Assembly (NCBI RefSeq): GCF_042685265.1
Contig: NZ_JBHUMX010000002.1
Reading direction: 5' to 3' (one strand)
DNA from: Oceanobacillus_B kapialis
GTDB taxonomy: Bacteria > Bacillota > Bacilli > Bacillales > Amphibacillaceae
Length of the DNA stretch: 64,000 nt
Positions 63,613 to 64,000 of the stretch are shown here, one piece after another. Position 1 is the stretch's first letter; each line of letters begins with the position of its first letter. A program made the translations under genes and the position numbers. Under the pieces are notes generated by a model that saw only the letters and a list, made by a program, of their open reading frames with translations, had not been told where the DNA came from and did no database searches.

Positions 63613-64000
63613 TTAAGAAGAAGTCCATGCGCCACCATTGACATGGATAGCTTGTCCAGTAATATAAGACCCTTCATCTGAAGCAAGCAGTACATATGGC
63701 ATAGCATGTTCTGAAGGCTGGCCAGGGCGTCCCATTAACGTATTTTGACCGAAGTTTTCCACGCCATCTTCATCAAAGGAAGACGGAATAAGCGGTGTCC
63801 ATACAGGGCCTGGTGCGACTGAATTGGCGCGAATGCCCCTATCTGCAAGGCTTTGCGCGATGCTTCGAGTAAATGCCGTGATCGCCCCTTTTGTTGCGGA
63901 ATAGTCCATAAATAATGGGTTACCACGGTATGCATTAATGGAAGAAGTACTAATAATTGAATCCCCTTCTTGCATATGAGGGACTGCAGCTTTAGTAAGA
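63613..64000 (-). CDS. Short-chain dehydrogenase/reductase, 5' end outside the window
   Basis: The frame is open to the window edge, reading LTKAAVPHMQEGDSIISTSS upstream of the first internal ATG, so the gene is partial here, with about 129 residues visible. The catalytic Ser (STSSINAYRG), Tyr and Lys (DYSATKGAI) and the C-terminal YITGQAIHVNGG mark an NAD(P)-dependent SDR, close in feel to YghA/YhdF-type oxidoreductases. Substrate unknown. Confidence 0.9.
   Translation of the reverse strand, partial: LTKAAVPHMQEGDSIISTSSINAYRGNPLFMDYSATKGAITAFTRSIAQSLADRGIRANSVAPGPVWTPLIPSSFDEDGVENFGQNTLMGRPGQPSEHAMPYVLLASDEGSYITGQAIHVNGGAWTSS

Overview
The window is the replication-origin region of a low-GC, spore-forming Bacillaceae chromosome. 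Gene order matches the Bacillus subtilis origin neighbourhood almost gene for gene: serS-pdxT-pdxS-dacA-guaB-yaaC-[HD-GYP]-gyrA-gyrB-remB-recF-yaaA-dnaN-dnaA-oriC-rpmH-rnpA-spoIIIJ-jag-mnmE-mnmG-rsmG-noc-soj-spo0J. Sporulation-linked genes (yyaC, spo0J/soj, spoIIIJ), RemB, a T-box and WalRKHIJ all fit. The genus cannot be fixed from the sequence; halotolerant relatives such as Oceanobacillus or Virgibacillus are a guess.

Layout. 1-2.8 kb: an orphan glycine-betaine-binding lipoprotein and serS with its T-box leader. 3.2-7.7 kb: pyridoxal-phosphate synthase, D,D-carboxypeptidase and IMP dehydrogenase. 7.9-10.4 kb: yaaC, a 21-bp tandem array and an HD-GYP protein with a damaged HD motif, at the place where B. 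subtilis carries an rRNA operon. 10.4-19.8 kb: the dnaA-to-gyrA replication block, leftward. 19.8-20.5 kb and 18.2-18.4 kb: a bipartite oriC with many DnaA boxes, DnaA-trios and an AT-rich unwinding stretch. 20.5-30.2 kb: the rightward ribosome, membrane-insertion, tRNA-modification and chromosome-segregation genes, with two perfect parS sites. 30.3-45 kb: membrane proteins, ychF, rpsF-ssb-rpsR, an orphan modA, yybS-gdpP-rplI-dnaB and purA under a PurBox palindrome. 45.3-52.3 kb: walRKHIJ-htrA. 52.4-64 kb: accessory genes, including DoxX, an ABC exporter, two paralogous alpha/beta hydrolases, a methyltransferase, acetyltransferases, a phosphatase, camelysin-like CalY, an M4 protease and a partial SDR.

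The most unusual content is non-coding. Four intergenic tandem arrays (8817-9200, 43373-43526, 53086-53789, 60123-60311) have different sequences but the same 21-bp period. Each unit is a conserved core of 7-10 bases plus a spacer chosen from a small set. Arrays 1 and 2 share core and boundary sequences, and arrays 3 and 4 share a GCGC-type core. Their function is unknown to me.

The origin-proximal control sites also form a coherent set: DnaA-box clusters at oriC, jag-mnmE and after htrA; parS at 27308 and 30250 flanking noc-soj-spo0J, with a weaker one at 56794; and a near-perfect Noc-binding site at 38199. All gene calls come from reading translations and motifs; no database search was run.
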